Shown here: positions 42,192-50,594 of the stretch, one piece after another
Layout of the letters: each line of letters opens with the position of its first letter
How positions within the stretch are numbered: position 1 is the stretch's first letter
DNA from: Leptospiraceae bacterium
GTDB taxonomy: Bacteria; Spirochaetota; Leptospiria; Turneriellales; Turneriellaceae
Direction: 5' to 3'
Length of the DNA stretch: 64,000 bases
NCBI GenBank assembly: GCA_025055765.1
Contig: JANWWS010000049.1
Coordinates: forward strand, 1-64,000
Notes under the pieces: model-generated
What the model was told of the DNA's origin: nothing
The model's input: only the letters and a program-made list of their open reading frames with translations
Databases searched by the model: none
Program-made: the position numbers and the translations under genes

Positions 42192-44192
42192 ATGTGGAAG
42201 CTAAAAGAAATAGTTATTCACCTCTCGGGCGGCAAAGGGCAGCTCTTCCCTTTATCGCAAGTAACCTTTTTGGAGCTGGAAGAAAAAAAAATAAAACGGG
42301 GGAGTCTTTTTTCTGCCAGAGTGTTGACCCAAGATTTGCAGGGTGCCAGTGCCATAGATTTTGTCTTTGATTTCAGTGCTTTTTCGATAGAACGGATTTT
42401 TTGTAATGGCTTTCAGAGTTGGACCCTAAGTCGCGAATACGAACCCCATGAAGAAATAAAGCCGTTGCGCCTTTTTTTAAGACCTCTTCTTTTACCATAT
42501 GGGGAAGCACACTTTTATAAAAGCCGTGCCCCTCTTTATTCAACAGACTATTTCTACCTCCGCAATCAGGAAGATGTACACCTTATAGGCTCACTTCTTG
42601 TTCGCCAAGCCTTTACTTTTTTTGCTTATGATGCCACGAAAAAAGAACTTATAGTTACTGTAGATATCCAGGGCAAAGAAGTCCGACCAAAACAAATCAT
42701 CTTGCAACTCTTTTCAGTGAAGGGGGATCTGCCAAGTTCGTTTAGAGAATACGTAAAGCAACTTGGCATTAAGACAAAAGTTCTCCCTTTTGCCCATGGC
42801 TATACCAGTTGGTACAACCTATATAACAAGATTACAGAAAAAGATCTCTTGGGCGTCCTAAAAGCCTATGGGGAAAGACAGATTCCACTTGATTATTTTC
42901 AAATTGATGATGGTTGGCAGGCCAAAGTAGGTGACTGGCTTTTGGTTAATGAAAAATTTCCCTCAGGACTTGCCTTTCTCGTAAAGGAAATCCACAAACA
43001 GGGGTATCGAGCAGGTCTTTGGCTTGCCCCTTTTATTGCTGAAGAAAAAGCCTTACTGTTGCAAAAGCATGCCCAGTGGCTTTTAAGAGATGAAAGAGGA
43101 AAACCTATTAAGGCAGGATTTAACCCTCTTTGGAGTTACACTTTCTATGCTTTAGATTGGGAAAATCGCGAATTTCAAGACTACCTATCGGAAGTTTTTG
43201 CAAGAGTATTCCAGGAGTGGAAATTTGATCTCGTAAAACTTGACTTTCTCTACGCAGCCGCTCTTTTACCCTCTGGCGGCAAAACAAGGGCCGAGCGCAT
43301 GCACGCGGCCATGCAATTTTTGCGAAGGCTCTGCGGCAAAAAGATTATTTTGGGCTGTGGCGTAAGCTTACTTCAGGCGGCGGGGGAAGTTGACTATTGT
43401 CGTATTGGTCCCGATGTGGGGCCTCATTGGGATGACAGGTTACTCCGTTTTGCTCGCTTTCACGAAAGGGTCTCCACAGTAAACTCTCTCACGAATACCA
43501 TTTACCGCAATCACCAAAACCAACTTCTTTTTGGCTGCGATGGGGATGTGTTTATCTTGCGTACCCACAAGCAAAGCGGTAGCCACAAGCCTATATCCCT
43601 TTCGCCAGAGCAGCGCTATACTCTCTACCTTGTGAACTATCTTTTTAGTAGCGTCTTTTTTACCTCAGATGATCCTGCCGAATATAGCCCTGCGCAAATG
43701 CATCTTTATTACCTACAATTTCCGCGGCCCCACATCACCGTGGAAAGACAAATGTTCTTCAAAAATTTTATTACTGCCCGAATTAGAACGCAAAAGCATG
43801 TTTACTTTGTCGCCATAAACCTAGGTGAAAAAAAACAAGAAATCACTCTTGAAGACGGTTTTTGGTTTTGTCGCGAGAAAGCCAGCTTTCACCGTGGGGG
43901 TTCTCGGCTAAATCTTTTGCCATACGAAAGCCGTGTATTTTTATCTTTTTCTGCAAAACCCTATAGTTTTGCTGGCAGCCTCTCGCACATTCTACCGGGG
44001 AGTGAATTTCAAAAGCTCCAACTCTCGCCAAAAGGGCTACGCTGTGATTATTCTGATAAATGTCGGCTTAGGGAAGCTCTCTTTTTTGTTGCTGCTCCCC
44101 TCCCCAAAAGACTTGGGCAAGAATGGCAAGTAGAGAATTTTTTTTGGGAGGGCATCGAATTTTACAAACTTACTCCTATGAGGCTTTTTTAA
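42192..44192 (+). CDS. Alpha-galactosidase (GH36, clan GH-D)
   Basis: About 666 residues from ATG 42192; earlier in-frame ATGs exist at 42177 and 42159. The catalytic TIM barrel is recognised by FAHGYTSWYNLYNKITEKD near 200, IPLDYFQIDDGWQAKVGDW near 235, AGLWLAPFIAEEKA near 272, and LVKLDFLYAAAL near 348 with the nucleophile Asp, then YCRIGPDVGPHWDD near 405 with the acid/base Asp. The N-terminal beta domain and C-terminal beta domain are complete. There is no signal peptide, so it works in the cytoplasm on imported alpha-galactosides. The dnaN gene is divergent and the MFS transporter gene convergent (4-base overlap). Confidence 0.92.
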   Translation: MWKLKEIVIHLSGGKGQLFPLSQVTFLELEEKKIKRGSLFSARVLTQDLQGASAIDFVFDFSAFSIERIFCNGFQSWTLSREYEPHEEIKPLRLFLRPLLLPYGEAHFYKSRAPLYSTDYFYLRNQEDVHLIGSLLVRQAFTFFAYDATKKELIVTVDIQGKEVRPKQIILQLFSVKGDLPSSFREYVKQLGIKTKVLPFAHGYTSWYNLYNKITEKDLLGVLKAYGERQIPLDYFQIDDGWQAKVGDWLLVNEKFPSGLAFLVKEIHKQGYRAGLWLAPFIAEEKALLLQKHAQWLLRDERGKPIKAGFNPLWSYTFYALDWENREFQDYLSEVFARVFQEWKFDLVKLDFLYAAALLPSGGKTRAERMHAAMQFLRRLCGKKIILGCGVSLLQAAGEVDYCRIGPDVGPHWDDRLLRFARFHERVSTVNSLTNTIYRNHQNQLLFGCDGDVFILRTHKQSGSHKPISLSPEQRYTLYLVNYLFSSVFFTSDDPAEYSPAQMHLYYLQFPRPHITVERQMFFKNFITARIRTQKHVYFVAINLGEKKQEITLEDGFWFCREKASFHRGGSRLNLLPYESRVFLSFSAKPYSFAGSLSHILPGSEFQKLQLSPKGLRCDYSDKCRLREALFFVAAPLPKRLGQEWQVENFFWEGIEFYKLTPMRLF

Positions 44193-45472
44193 ATTTGCTC
44201 TAAGAAATCGAGATCTTTACCATGGGTTTCTTCAAGTAAAGCGAGGCCAACAAAGGCTAGTAAGAAAAGAAAAAATGTCATGATATAAGCTGCCGGTATC
44301 ATCCCCTTGAGTGGGTCCCCTGTTAATTGCACAGAAATATAGGTGAAGGTGGTGTTCACGGGCACGACAGCACCTCTTACAAAATTTGGGACACTAGTTG
44401 CTACAGTAGCTCTTAGGTTTGTGCCAAACTGCTCTGCAGCAATGGTTACAAAAACAGCCCAGTAGCCATTAAAAAACCCAAGGACCGTAAACAAGCTGTA
44501 GTAATAGGCGAGGCTTTGTGCGCGCGAATTTAAGTAAAGTAATACTGTTAAAAGATTTAACACAAGAAAAAGCAACACCGTTTTTTTACGCGTCTTTAAT
44601 AGCTGGCTAAGGCTGCCACTTGCAAAATCACCCAAGGCAAGGCCTAAGTAGGTAAAAAGAATAGCATAGCCTGGATCGATCTCGCCTTTGGCAGAGAGAT
44701 TCTTACCGTATTCTCGAGAGAAAGTTATTAAGTTACCCACCACAAACCACAGGGGGACCCCAATCATGACAGAAGCAAAAAAACGCCGCAGCCGACTGCG
44801 GTTTGAAAAAATCTTAAAGAAAGCCCCTCTTTTGATATCTTTCTTTGCCCGCAACTGGTCAAAAAGCCCGGACTCATATACGCCTATACGTAAAACGAGA
44901 AGAGCAAAGCCCATAAGACCACCAATAATATAGGCCCATCTCCAATTGAGCAAATCGCCTACGAGTGCCGCTAAGATAGCCCCCAAGATGCCGGTTCCTG
45001 CCACAATCATGGTGCCATAACCCCTTGTCTCCTTAGGCATAAGCTCACTGACCAGGGTAATACCTGCCCCGAGTTCACCAGAGAGACCAATACCCGCTAC
45101 AAAGCGCAATATGGCATAAAAAGTTATTTCATCCCAGAAAGATTTTTCGGCGGTGTTTGGGATAAGGCCATTTAGAAAGTTGGCCAAGGAATACATAAAA
45201 ATGCTGCCGAAAAGAACCGAAAGCCTTCCCTTTCGGTCACCAAGAACACCCCATAGGATTCCCCCTAGCAGCATACCCGCCATTTGGAAATTAAGTAAGA
45301 GCTCACCGTAGTATTTGAGATCATAATCACTTTCATAGCCTAGGCCTTTAAGGGAAGGGACTCTTACAATACTAAAGAGAACAAGGTCGTAGATATCGAC
45401 AAAATAACCTAAGGCAGAAACCAAAATAGCCAGAACCGCTCGCTGGCCGCCTGCTCTTTCCAGAAGTCCCAT
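44189..45472 (-). CDS. MFS transporter (sugar/organic acid porter type)
   Basis: 427 residues, 12 TM helices. MFS motif A is visible as GVLGDRKGRLSVLFGS near residue 82, and LSGELGAGITLVSELMPKETRGYG near 127-150 in pieces (ITLVSELMPKETRGYG) resembles the motif of the sugar porter and metabolite:H+ symporter families; the N-terminal FVDIYDLVLFSIV also fits the latter. The substrate is unknown; the convergent alpha-galactosidase gene makes a sugar conceivable but this is weak evidence. A charged loop in the middle (FSNRSRLRRFF) separates the two six-helix halves. Confidence 0.88.
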   Translation of the reverse strand: MGLLERAGGQRAVLAILVSALGYFVDIYDLVLFSIVRVPSLKGLGYESDYDLKYYGELLLNFQMAGMLLGGILWGVLGDRKGRLSVLFGSIFMYSLANFLNGLIPNTAEKSFWDEITFYAILRFVAGIGLSGELGAGITLVSELMPKETRGYGTMIVAGTGILGAILAALVGDLLNWRWAYIIGGLMGFALLVLRIGVYESGLFDQLRAKKDIKRGAFFKIFSNRSRLRRFFASVMIGVPLWFVVGNLITFSREYGKNLSAKGEIDPGYAILFTYLGLALGDFASGSLSQLLKTRKKTVLLFLVLNLLTVLLYLNSRAQSLAYYYSLFTVLGFFNGYWAVFVTIAAEQFGTNLRATVATSVPNFVRGAVVPVNTTFTYISVQLTGDPLKGMIPAAYIMTFFLFLLAFVGLALLEETHGKDLDFLEQI

Positions 45473-45524
45473 GGCTCAGAGCTTTTTGGTAATTTTTACT
45501 GTCAACTAAGAATAGAAGAAAAGG

Positions 45525-45878
45525 TTAACTGGCTCGGTCGATTAATTCTCCCAATTTTTGCTCAAAATAACTACGGTCATATTTTTCGTCAGGAAAGTCT
45601 TCCTCAAAAAGTAAAAGTATATTTTTCCCCACCGCCATTTCTCGGCTTTGGTTGTGCGGGTAAGCATATACTTTAATTGCCTCGGAATCCGAGCGAAAAT
45701 AAAGCCTTACACGGCTTCCTTCTGACAAGGTCTCATTATTTCCAACATCGATCTTTTTTTTTATAACGTATACACCGCTATATTTTTTTTCAAGTTCTAA
45801 AAGCTCTTCTTTTTTAACGAAGCGACCACTGCAAAAGAGTAAGAGTAAAATACATACGACTAGTCCCGTTCTTGGCAT
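45525..45878 (-). CDS. Small lipoprotein of unknown function
   Basis: 117 residues from ATG 45878 (a TTG nine bases upstream is the alternative). The leader ends ILLLLFCSGR, a lipobox with Phe before Cys near residue 17. The mature part is charged with alternating hydrophobics and a beta-strand look (KKYSGVYVIKKKIDVGN, SRVRLYFRSDSEAIKVYAYP). I recognise no family. No ribosome-binding site is obvious. Confidence 0.72.
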   Translation of the reverse strand: MPRTGLVVCILLLLFCSGRFVKKEELLELEKKYSGVYVIKKKIDVGNNETLSEGSRVRLYFRSDSEAIKVYAYPHNQSREMAVGKNILLLFEEDFPDEKYDRSYFEQKLGELIDRAS

Positions 45879-45989
45879 CTTGGGCAAAAATAGGAAATTT
45901 TTTAGGACTTCAACCCAAATTCGTAAATTTTTTGCGCGAATTTTGCAAATTTTTAAGCATTTTGTGGTTTTATATAAGCAGGAGGTTAC

Positions 45990-47507
45990 ATGATTGGCAA
46001 AGCGCGTACTTTCACGGTTCTCGGTTATAGGGCCTACCCAGTCGAAGTGGAGTGCGATATTTTAAAAGGTGAGCCTCGTCTGCATATTGTCGGTTTGGGA
46101 GATAGCGCAATAAAAGAAAGCAGAGAGAGGTTACGCTCCGCCCTAGCTCAAGGCGGGTTCTTCTTTCCTGCGAAGCCAATCGTGGTAAATCTGCATCCGG
46201 CTGATCTACCTAAGGAAGGAGCCCTTTTGGAGCTAGCCATGGCAGTGTCTATTTTAAAAGCAAGTGGTCAGCTCCCAGAACAATCTTTTCCCAAGACAGC
46301 TTTTTTGGGATGCTTAGCTTTAGATGGTGCCATAATACCTGGTAGAGGGATTATTGCTGCCTCTATCGAAGCTTGCCGCCAAAAAGATATTGAAGCTTTG
46401 GTAGCTCCGGCTCTTATCAAGCAGGAACTAGAAAAAATACCGGGCCTTGTGGTTTACGGGATAGACCATCTAAGAGACCTTTACGCCATCCTTGCGGGAA
46501 CACTGACCCCTTTTCGCGGGGAACGGCGAAAACAAGGGGTCGCTCCAACAGGACCTGACATGTCCGAGATAGAAGGCCATGAGCTTCACAAAAGGGCGCT
46601 TGCCCTAGCCGTTGCTGGTGGGCATCACACCCTGCTCATCGGTCCACCCGGCACAGGCAAGAGTATGCTTGCTCGTTCGGTGGAAAGCATCCTACCCCCC
46701 TTAGAATTAGAGGAAGCTCTAGAGGTAACGCAACTTTACTCGGCGGCGAATATAGCCATGGACGGACTTTTAGAAAAACGCCCATTTCGCTCGCCTCATC
46801 ATACCACCTCTGATATAGCCCTTGTGGGTGGTGGGAGCTATCCCACACCCGGGGAAATATCTCTTGCCCACCGGGGCGTGCTCTTTCTAGATGAGCTTTT
46901 GGAATTTAAACCTTCTGTTCTGCAGGCCCTGCGCGAACCCCTTGAGGAAGGAAAAATTACGGTTAGCCGTGCCAAAGGTGTCTTAAGCTTACCTGCCGAC
47001 TTTACGCTTATTGCCGCCACCAATCCCTGCCGCTGTGGCTTTTTCTTTGGCGGGCACCGTAGCTGCCGCTGCTCTCCCGCCCAAGCTCGCCAAAGGTTAG
47101 AAAAAATTTTGGGTCCCTTTGAAGACCGTCTTACCTTTGAACTTGAAGTGTGGCAGCAAGACTTCCCACACAACCAGTATAAGCGAGGCCCCGGCTCGGC
47201 GTATTATCGGGAACAAATTCTCGCTGCCTGGCAAAGGATGTTTTTCCGTAATGGGCCAGTAAAAAACGGGCGGCTAAATAGTGCCCAGCTCGTCGCTTAT
47301 TATGATAAGACACTTCCCAGTTGGCGTAGCCTCGTAAAGGAGCTTTCCCGTAAGACATTGTCCACATACCGATCTAGTTTAAACTCTTTACGAGCTGCTC
47401 TTACGATTGCGGATTTTGCCGACCGGGAGGTAAAGGAACAGGACATTTGCGAAGCCTTTAGTTACCGCATGCTTATGCAAAGACTACAGGTTTGGGATGC
47501 TGCATAA
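45990..47507 (+). CDS. comM: YifB/ComM-family Mg-chelatase-like AAA+ ATPase
   Basis: 505 residues; GGAGG 6 bases before ATG 45990. The N-terminal domain starts MIGKARTFTVLGYRAYPVEV and has GLGDSAIKESRERLRSAL near 38 and VNLHPADLPKEGALLELAMA near 69. The AAA+ core has Walker A LLIGPPGTGKSMLA near 217, HHTTSDIALVGGGSYPTPGE near 271-290 in part, Walker B GVLFLDELLEF near 300, and FTLIAATNPCRCGF near 339 with the Cys-rich loop that ends with CRCSPAQ. ComM is a branch-migration helicase used in natural transformation; other members are uncharacterised. The usual neighbours (dprA) are absent. Confidence 0.94.
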   Translation: MIGKARTFTVLGYRAYPVEVECDILKGEPRLHIVGLGDSAIKESRERLRSALAQGGFFFPAKPIVVNLHPADLPKEGALLELAMAVSILKASGQLPEQSFPKTAFLGCLALDGAIIPGRGIIAASIEACRQKDIEALVAPALIKQELEKIPGLVVYGIDHLRDLYAILAGTLTPFRGERRKQGVAPTGPDMSEIEGHELHKRALALAVAGGHHTLLIGPPGTGKSMLARSVESILPPLELEEALEVTQLYSAANIAMDGLLEKRPFRSPHHTTSDIALVGGGSYPTPGEISLAHRGVLFLDELLEFKPSVLQALREPLEEGKITVSRAKGVLSLPADFTLIAATNPCRCGFFFGGHRSCRCSPAQARQRLEKILGPFEDRLTFELEVWQQDFPHNQYKRGPGSAYYREQILAAWQRMFFRNGPVKNGRLNSAQLVAYYDKTLPSWRSLVKELSRKTLSTYRSSLNSLRAALTIADFADREVKEQDICEAFSYRMLMQRLQVWDAA

Positions 47508-47559
47508 AATAATTTGACCCCTCACGAGGACCCTCGGTAATTTATATAGAGGAGACTTT

Positions 47560-48429
47560 ATGGCGGAGGGGCTTATGGGGTATGTAGCCCCGAAGGTAAT
47601 CTCCTGGTTTGGACTTCCTTCCTGTTTTGGAGAACAGGAGCGCTTTGAATTACTAAAGCGAGATATCTTTCTACACGAGGCCCGCTTCGAGGATCTATCC
47701 GGCCTGTGGGCCATCAATAGCCGTTTTACCGCTTATGCTTTTAATTTAGACAAAATATTGGAATACCTACCATTTCCACGCCTAGCGGGGGTCATGGTCC
47801 TCGCCAAAAGACTCATCGATTACATCTGCAAATTTTGCCCACATAATAGTATAGTACATACACGCATTTTAAATGAGGAAGTTCGCGAAATCTTTCGGGA
47901 ACATGGTATAGTCGTTTTGCAGCAGAACCTTGATTACCGCCCCAAAGCCTTTGAGGTTTTGCGAAGAAAACTTTTCCCTCTTATCCATCCAGAAGAAAGG
48001 CCCGTGCGCAAATTCGTACGAGTCCATTTTACAGAAGATTTGGGTTGTCGGGCCACTATAAAAATAGAGGAAAAAGAGGGACTTGAAATATTTATCCCTG
48101 GCATCCTAAAGGACCTTAGTCTAAACGGAGCCGGCATCCGCGTACCTGACAGCCGACTCTTTCGTCGTTTAGCACTACGCACCCCTGTGCGAGTTTACAT
48201 TCGCCATGGCCAAGCCAATTTTCAAATTGCAACGGCCTTTGTCACGCGGCGCGACGAAGAGAAACGAGAGGTTGGGATTAATTTCAACATTGCTGACGAA
48301 ACTTTCATTAGCCACCACGACGCCCATATACTTAGCCGGGTGGTTTACAGCCACCTGCATGAGTTTTTAACCAAAAAAATTAAAGCCGGCCACCAAAAAA
48401 TCTTCGAATTCCGCCAGGAAGCTGTCTAA
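47560..48429 (+). CDS. PilZ-domain protein
   Basis: 289 residues. The N-terminal 140 residues are unrecognised and helical. The C-terminal PilZ domain has the c-di-GMP-binding pair RKFVRVHFTE near 149 (R-x3-R) and LKDLSLNGAGIRVPDS near 188 (D-x-S-x-x-G), then VYIRHGQANFQIATAFV and EVGINFNIAD near 250. It is probably a cytoplasmic c-di-GMP effector. A strong AGAGGAG ribosome-binding site precedes the ATG. The frame remains open (apart from TAA/TGA stops) for about 60 codons after the stop. No diguanylate cyclase is in the window. Confidence 0.9.
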   Translation: MAEGLMGYVAPKVISWFGLPSCFGEQERFELLKRDIFLHEARFEDLSGLWAINSRFTAYAFNLDKILEYLPFPRLAGVMVLAKRLIDYICKFCPHNSIVHTRILNEEVREIFREHGIVVLQQNLDYRPKAFEVLRRKLFPLIHPEERPVRKFVRVHFTEDLGCRATIKIEEKEGLEIFIPGILKDLSLNGAGIRVPDSRLFRRLALRTPVRVYIRHGQANFQIATAFVTRRDEEKREVGINFNIADETFISHHDAHILSRVVYSHLHEFLTKKIKAGHQKIFEFRQEAV

Positions 48430-48687
48430 GCTCTTGAAGTTATCTGGAAGGAATGTCTCATTGGCGCCGCCAATTGTCAGATTTATGATCAGCAAATGAG
48501 CACCTATCCAGAGCAAGAGAAATGATCCTCTTGCGAAATAGGACTTCTGGAGGGGCAGATTTGCCGAAACACTCTAGTTCTCAGAGCGGGTGGCTTTGAC
48601 CATAAGAGGGGCGCCTTGGTCTAAGTTAAAAAAAATTGACAATCGCCTTTGCTTTTGGCGCTCATAAATAATATAGCTTTTCCAAGG
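48430..48687. other. Intergenic region with possible decayed 3' extension of the PilZ gene
   Basis: Reading on in the PilZ frame after the TAA at 48427-48429 gives a coding-like stretch (ALEVIWKECLIGAANCQIYD) to a TGA at 48514-48516 and another (CEIGLLEGQICRNTLVL) to a TAA at 48609-48611. This may be a C-terminal extension lost to stops, or chance. A TTGACA at 48636-48641 could be the -35 box of the next gene; the -10 spacing is too long to be convincing. Confidence 0.3.
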
Positions 48688-49545
48688 ATGGTATTCTTGA
48701 GCGCTTGGGCAGAGCATCGGCGCAAAAAAACACTTCTAATTTTTATTCTCTTAACGGGGCTAGGCTGTGGCTCTCTTTTCCGCAAAGTTTTTCACACCCC
48801 TCGAGTATGGATTGAGCAAATTGCCATGCACGATCTTGCCTTTTCGGGGGTAACCCTCATCGTAGACATTGCTGTGGAAAACCCAAATCCGCTGGGCGTT
48901 ACTCTTAGCAATATGAAGTACAAACTCTTTGTAGAAAATGAACTACTCCTACAGGGGGAGCGAGCAGACAAAGCCGATATAGAAGCCGAAAAGAAAAAGA
49001 TTTTTGCCTTTCCTTTGACGCTTTTTTATAGAGGCTTAAGGACGGGCATTTCTGGGGTTATTCAAAAAAGCGCTCTGGCATACCGGTTTGAAGGCTCGGT
49101 GAGTCTTGAGACACCCATAGGCAAGCTAGATTTTCCCTTGAATCGGGAGGGAAGTATTCCTGTGCCCAGTTTACCCCGTTTCCATATCGAAAAAGTGCAA
49201 CTCAAGGAACTAGGACTTGCTTCGGCGACATTGCTTTTTCACATCCATATTACAAATAATGAAGACTTTGCTTTAGATTTAGAGCGTTTCTCCTACCGCC
49301 TTGCCTTGCAGGGAGAGGAAGTGAGTTCTCTGGATATTTTGGCCCGGCGCACCCTTGAGGGTAAGCAAGACATGCAATTAGAGATCCCGGTCAACCTGAA
49401 ATTCATGAATCTACGCCGAGGAATTATTGAAAGTGTAAAAAGTGGCAAACTCACCTACGAGATGGAGGTAAATTTTCACCTAAACTCAAAATATGGCCCC
49501 TACACTCTCCCCTACTATCGCCAGGCCCTCGTCTCACTTTACTAG
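48688..49545 (+). CDS. LEA2 (LEA14)-like lipoprotein
   Basis: 285 residues from ATG 48688 (MVFLSAWAEHRRKKTLL); the frame is open to 48649, and the ribosome-binding site is poor at either start. The leader ends LLTGLGCGSLF, a lipobox Cys near residue 26. Two tandem LEA2/WHy-type beta-sandwich domains follow: FSGVTLIVDIAVENPNPLGV near 55-74 and ASATLLFHIHITNNEDFALD near 175-194, each with the typical N-P-N or N-N-E turn. Such domains are thought to be related to desiccation and envelope proteins in bacteria. The function here is unknown. Convergent with the two-PilZ protein gene, overlapping by 4 bases. Confidence 0.85.
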   Translation: MVFLSAWAEHRRKKTLLIFILLTGLGCGSLFRKVFHTPRVWIEQIAMHDLAFSGVTLIVDIAVENPNPLGVTLSNMKYKLFVENELLLQGERADKADIEAEKKKIFAFPLTLFYRGLRTGISGVIQKSALAYRFEGSVSLETPIGKLDFPLNREGSIPVPSLPRFHIEKVQLKELGLASATLLFHIHITNNEDFALDLERFSYRLALQGEEVSSLDILARRTLEGKQDMQLEIPVNLKFMNLRRGIIESVKSGKLTYEMEVNFHLNSKYGPYTLPYYRQALVSLY

Positions 49546-50594
49546 CGAACTATAGGCAGAGCTTTAATACGAAATAGGTAATATAGGGAAAAAATAGGGT
49601 GCATCAATAAGGAGTCTTTAAAGCGAATTCCCACACCTTTTGCCTTACCAAACTCGCCTTTTGGATTCAACCAGACAATCTCTCCGCCTCTTTCGACGTA
49701 CATTTTGGGGGCTAAATCAATCCGCACCATGACCTCATCACCTTCTTTTAAACCATCCGTATCGGTTTCTAAATAGCACCCCCCGCGGCTAATATTGTAT
49801 ACTTTGGCTAGTCGCTTCTCTCCTGGCCAAATAAGTGTGGCTGGCTTACGAAAAAGATGGCGGTTGTGATATTTTGTACGAAAGATATGGCGCAGCCTTT
49901 CATAGGCAGTGGGATCCGTTTTTTTGTATTTCACCGCAAAGAGAATTTTCTCGGCACCTTCACATCGGCGAACAAACTCGCAGGGGAGGCTTACGTTGTC
50001 GTTTCCTGAAAAGGTGAATTGAATTTTTTCTACATTTTGCAGGGTCACCCCCGCGGGTAGCTCGTCTGTTTCTACTAAGGCTCCCGTGAGAGAAATATCC
50101 CTAGTAATAGCAGAAAACGGTTTGCCCTCTATAAAAAAGGTGGTTGGCAACTTCAAAGGTATTCGACGTGCCAAACGCCACCCTCTATCTTCAGCAGAAA
50201 AGAATGGCTCTCTTACTGTACGCGACATCAGGACCCACACAACTACAAATACCGCCACAAGCAACAGAATAAGCCATAGAAGAGAACTACCTGTATGCAG
50301 TGGGATTTGCAAAGCTACATAGACGGCAAGCTGCAAGTAGAAAATAAGAAAAAGGTACCAGCCCCATTTTGACACCAATAAGATACCCACCGCGACAGCC
50401 GGGATTAAGAGCATTAGGTACATACCAAAAAAGCCAAGCCTCGCCTGTAGTTCGAGAAACCACCGATATGGGTGTAAAAAAGCTGGCAGCAGGTAGCGAA
50501 CGGCCAAAAAAAGAACGGCTGTCGCTGCAAAGACAAGCAAAAACAACCGAAAGCTTGGTCTTCTAAGCTCCCATACGCTGACTGCCTCGCTCAT
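49542..50594 (-). CDS. Membrane protein with two PilZ domains
   Basis: 350 residues. The first 125 residues hold about four TM helices (FRLFLLVFAATAVLFLAVRY; GMYLMLLIPAVAVGILLVS; YLFLIFYLQLAVYVALQI; LLWLILLLVAVFVVVWVL). The cytoplasmic part has two PilZ-like domains. The first (about 135-230) has RRIPLKLPTTFFIE and AITRDISLTGALVETDE (D-x-S-x-x-G). The second (about 240-340) has HLFRKPATLIWPGE and AKVYNISRGGCYLETDTDG, then GVGIRFKD. The first lacks the exact RxxxR, so the second may bind c-di-GMP better. It probably links c-di-GMP to an envelope function. Overlaps the HEAT-repeat lipoprotein gene by 4 bases. Confidence 0.88.
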   Translation of the reverse strand: MSEAVSVWELRRPSFRLFLLVFAATAVLFLAVRYLLPAFLHPYRWFLELQARLGFFGMYLMLLIPAVAVGILLVSKWGWYLFLIFYLQLAVYVALQIPLHTGSSLLWLILLLVAVFVVVWVLMSRTVREPFFSAEDRGWRLARRIPLKLPTTFFIEGKPFSAITRDISLTGALVETDELPAGVTLQNVEKIQFTFSGNDNVSLPCEFVRRCEGAEKILFAVKYKKTDPTAYERLRHIFRTKYHNRHLFRKPATLIWPGEKRLAKVYNISRGGCYLETDTDGLKEGDEVMVRIDLAPKMYVERGGEIVWLNPKGEFGKAKGVGIRFKDSLLMHPIFSLYYLFRIKALPIVR

